Shown one piece after another: positions 61,992 through 64,000 of a DNA stretch of 64,000 nt. Positions within the stretch are counted from its first letter, which is position 1, and every line of letters starts with the position of its first letter. Under the pieces are notes generated by a model. The model did not search any database. It worked only from the letters and a program-made list of their open reading frames with translations, and was not told the DNA's origin. Both the position numbers and the translations under genes were made by a program. The stretch comes from Sinorhizobium kostiense (lineage in GTDB: Bacteria; Pseudomonadota; Alphaproteobacteria; Rhizobiales; Rhizobiaceae). Where the stretch lies: assembly GCF_017874595.1 (NCBI RefSeq), contig NZ_JAGILA010000008.1:1-64000 (forward strand). The letters run 5' to 3'.

Positions 61992-62010
61992 TGGTGATCC
62001 TGCGTCACCA
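61992..62010. promoter_or_regulatory. Inverted-repeat operator candidate upstream of threonine aldolase
   Basis: TGGTGA (61992-61997), 7 nt, TCACCA (62005-62010). Spacing and arms match the site at 60628-60646. It lies about 80 bp before the aldolase start. Confidence 0.5.
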
Positions 62011-62090
62011 TCAGCGTTCAGCAAAATTCGATAGTCCGGCCCGGTTGTTTGGCTGTATCACCAAGGAAGCCGCACTGATGGACCTGGACT

Positions 62091-63125
62091 ATGCAAACCC
62101 CTGTCATTCGCCTTGATTTCCGTTCCGATACGGTTACCCGTCCCACCGTTGGCATGCGTGCGGCGATGGCTGCCGCCGAGGTGGGCGACGATGTCCTTGG
62201 CGACGACCCCACAATCAAGGCGCTCGAGGCCCGACTTGCCGCACTGTTCGGCAAGGAAGCGGGACTGTTCGTGCCAACCGGCACCATGTCCAATCTCGCT
62301 GCGATCATGAGCCATTGCCAGCGCGGCGAGGAATTTCTCTGCGCAACCGGAGCTCATACCTATCTATGGGAAGCCGGAGGCGCTGCGGTGTTGGGCTCGG
62401 TCCAGCCGCAGCCCTTGCCGGTGCGCGCTGACGGCACGATCCCCATCGAGGACCTTCACGCCGCGGTGAAGGACGACGATCCGCATTTTGCGATCACGCG
62501 ACTGGTCACCATCGAGAACACGTTCGCCGGGCGGGTCCTGCCGCGCGATCATCTGGCCGAGGTCGTCGAATTTGCGCGGGAGCGGAAGCTCGCCACCCAT
62601 CTTGACGGTGCGCGGCTGTTCAACGCGGCTGCGGCGCTCGGCGTCGATGTCGGGCACCTGGCAGAGGGCTTCGATAGCGTGTCGCTGTGCCTTTCAAAGG
62701 GGCTGGGGGCGCCGCTCGGATCGGTGCTGGTCGGCGATGCCCCATTGATCGCCCGTGCGCGCCGGTGGCGCAAGATGCTCGGCGGCGGAATGCGGCAGGC
62801 AGGAATAATTGCAGCGGCTGGGCTGTATGCGCTCGACCATCACGTCGACCGACTGGTCGAGGACCACGCCAATGCTCGGGTGCTCGCGCAAGCATTTGGG
62901 GGAATTGAGGGGCTGAAGGTGACCCCGCCGCAATCAAACGTTGTCTTTGTCGAGCTCGCGCCCGATCTGGCGACCCGGCTGTCCGAGGCGCTACGTGAAC
63001 TCGGCATCGCGGCGAGTTTCTGGCCCGGTGGGCGGATGCGCTGGGTCACCCATCTCGATGTCAACCGTGCCGCTGTCGACGAGGCCATCGCGGCAGTCCG
63101 CGAGATCACTGAGGGCAGGACATGA
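62091..63125 (+). CDS. Low-specificity threonine aldolase (PLP)
   Basis: The 344-residue protein has FRSDTVTRPTVGMRAAMAAAEVGDD, FVPTGTMSNLAAIMSHCQRGEEFLC, HLDGARLFNAAAALG and the PLP-lysine motif LCLSKGLGAPLGSVLVG. It belongs to the beta-eliminating/threonine aldolase family, cleaving L-threonine or allo-threonine (and other beta-hydroxy amino acids) to glycine and an aldehyde. The ATG at 62091 lacks a good ribosome-binding site close by (AAGGAAG is at 62063). It is followed by a PLP dehydratase gene. Confidence 0.92.
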   Translation: MQTPVIRLDFRSDTVTRPTVGMRAAMAAAEVGDDVLGDDPTIKALEARLAALFGKEAGLFVPTGTMSNLAAIMSHCQRGEEFLCATGAHTYLWEAGGAAVLGSVQPQPLPVRADGTIPIEDLHAAVKDDDPHFAITRLVTIENTFAGRVLPRDHLAEVVEFARERKLATHLDGARLFNAAAALGVDVGHLAEGFDSVSLCLSKGLGAPLGSVLVGDAPLIARARRWRKMLGGGMRQAGIIAAAGLYALDHHVDRLVEDHANARVLAQAFGGIEGLKVTPPQSNVVFVELAPDLATRLSEALRELGIAASFWPGGRMRWVTHLDVNRAAVDEAIAAVREITEGRT

Positions 63126-63224
63126 GGGAATCATGTGGAGAGCGGTAGATGGTAGAGACCCTCACCATGTTATTGGACTGATAAACGACGCTGGTTACGC
63201 GTCGAAGAAACATGGAAGGAAGGC

Positions 63225-64000
63225 ATGCATCTGTTCGCACGCAAGGACCTCGAGGAAGCCGCCGCACTCGTCTACCGGCATATGTCACCCACACCGCAAT
63301 ACGTGTGGCCGCAGATCTCGGAAATGGCAGGGGCCTTGGTCTGGATCAAGCACGAGAACCATACGCCGGCCGGCGCTTTCAAGGTGCGCGGCGGAATCAC
63401 CTTTATGGATTGGCTCCGCCGCAGCGGGCGTTCGGCCGGGGGAATCGTCACGGCAACGCGCGGGAATCATGGCCAGAGCCAGGCCCGTGCCGCGCGGGCA
63501 GCCGGTCTTGGCGCCAAAATCGTTGTCCCGCACGGCAATTCCGTCGAGAAGAACGCAGCCATGCGGGCCTTTGGCGGCGAGGTTATCGAGTACGGCCGCG
63601 ACTTCGACGAGGCCCGTACCGAAGCCCGGCGCCTTGCGGCCGAAACCGGCCTATTCCTGGTACCGCCCTTTCACGAGGAGATCGTCCGGGGCGTCGCGAC
63701 CTACGGGTTGGAACTCTTTACCGCGGTGCCCGATCTCGATGCCGTCTATGTGCCCATCGGCTGCGGTTCGGGGATTTGCGGCGTCATCGCCGCGCGCGAG
63801 GCCCTGGGCCTGAAGACGGAAGTGATCGGCGTAGTTTCGACGCACGCGCCGGCCGCGAAGCTCTCCTTCGAGGCCGGACGGCTGATCGAAACCGAAACGG
63901 CGCTGACTTTTGCCGACGGGATGGCCGTGCGCATTCCCATCGAAGAAGCTTTCGCAATCTACTCGAAGGGCACCTCGCGGATCCTCGCCGTCACCGACGA
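63225..64000 (+). CDS. Threonine/serine dehydratase-family PLP enzyme (truncated by right edge)
   Basis: The frame is open from the ATG at 63225 (GGAAGGA upstream) to the window end, 258 residues with no stop. Features of fold-type II PLP dehydratases are SPTPQYVWPQISEMAGALVWIKHENHTPAGAFKVRGG (PLP Lys in FKVRGG), TATRGNHGQSQARAARAAG and PIGCGSGICGV. It would deaminate threonine, serine or a 3-hydroxyamino acid. With the aldolase 99 bp upstream it forms a small catabolic operon. Confidence 0.9.
   Translation, partial: MHLFARKDLEEAAALVYRHMSPTPQYVWPQISEMAGALVWIKHENHTPAGAFKVRGGITFMDWLRRSGRSAGGIVTATRGNHGQSQARAARAAGLGAKIVVPHGNSVEKNAAMRAFGGEVIEYGRDFDEARTEARRLAAETGLFLVPPFHEEIVRGVATYGLELFTAVPDLDAVYVPIGCGSGICGVIAAREALGLKTEVIGVVSTHAPAAKLSFEAGRLIETETALTFADGMAVRIPIEEAFAIYSKGTSRILAVTD

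Overview
The window is high-GC, tightly packed chromosomal DNA of the kind seen in Sinorhizobium/Ensifer (Alphaproteobacteria, Rhizobiaceae). The aerobic cobalamin genes (cobQ, then cobP-cobW-cobN-cobO behind a B12 riboswitch), betaine-homocysteine methyltransferase, RIME-type rhizobial intergenic repeats and small rhizobial families (DUF1127, BA14K, entericidin, Atu4866) all point that way. No rRNA, tRNA, IS element, phage or CRISPR array was seen. The assignment is by gene content and not by a database match.

Layout. 1-5 kb: the start of a large VCBS-repeat surface protein (minus strand, running off the left edge), a gene-poor stretch with hairpins, a DUF1127 gene, a LysR gene and two tiny membrane ORFs. 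5.2-6.0 kb: an ArsR repressor with an SRPBCC partner. 6.1-11.5 kb: a minus-strand operon for corrinoid-dependent one-carbon metabolism (Virulence_fact protein, MetV-like, MetF-like, pterin-binding methyltransferase, small protein, RACo-type activator). 12.8-24.4 kb: a catabolic cassette (DHDPS-family lyase, dipeptide-type ABC importer, cytosolic sialidase-fold protein, PdxA2, Fe-type alcohol dehydrogenase, FadR-type regulator, DUF1537 kinase). 24.8-29.3 kb: the other half of the one-carbon module (DUF1638, corrinoid protein, MttB-family methyltransferase, 4Fe-4S protein).

29.4-37 kb: an exported phosphodiester glycosidase, an ECF sigma factor with a vWA membrane protein, bmt, a CelD/FemAB-like acyltransferase, and a LysR/tautomerase pair. 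37.1-39.4 kb: glycine betaine/choline importer genes whose permease is reduced to a C-terminal remnant. 39.8-52.2 kb: cobQ, a CHASE2 adenylate cyclase, a FecR-domain protein, the riboswitch-controlled cobPWNO operon and a TSUP transporter. 52.6-56.8 kb: two LysR/SDR divergons. 57.7-61.5 kb: a second PdxA2/DUF1537 module with its own LysR. 61.6-64.0 kb: a frameshifted GntR-type regulator, a threonine aldolase and a PLP-dependent dehydratase cut by the right edge.

How it fits together (inference). Methylated amines such as betaine would enter by ABC transport and be demethylated by the MttB-family enzyme onto the corrinoid protein. The methyl would pass to tetrahydrofolate and be oxidised by a MetVF-like reductase running backwards, with RACo repairing oxidised corrinoid. 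The cobalamin operon would supply the cofactor and Bmt would offer a parallel route to methionine. The two PdxA2/DUF1537 modules look like pathways that phosphorylate and oxidatively decarboxylate four-carbon acid sugars. The first is unusual in carrying a sialidase-fold protein. The second shares an operator-like inverted repeat with the neighbouring threonine aldolase operon.
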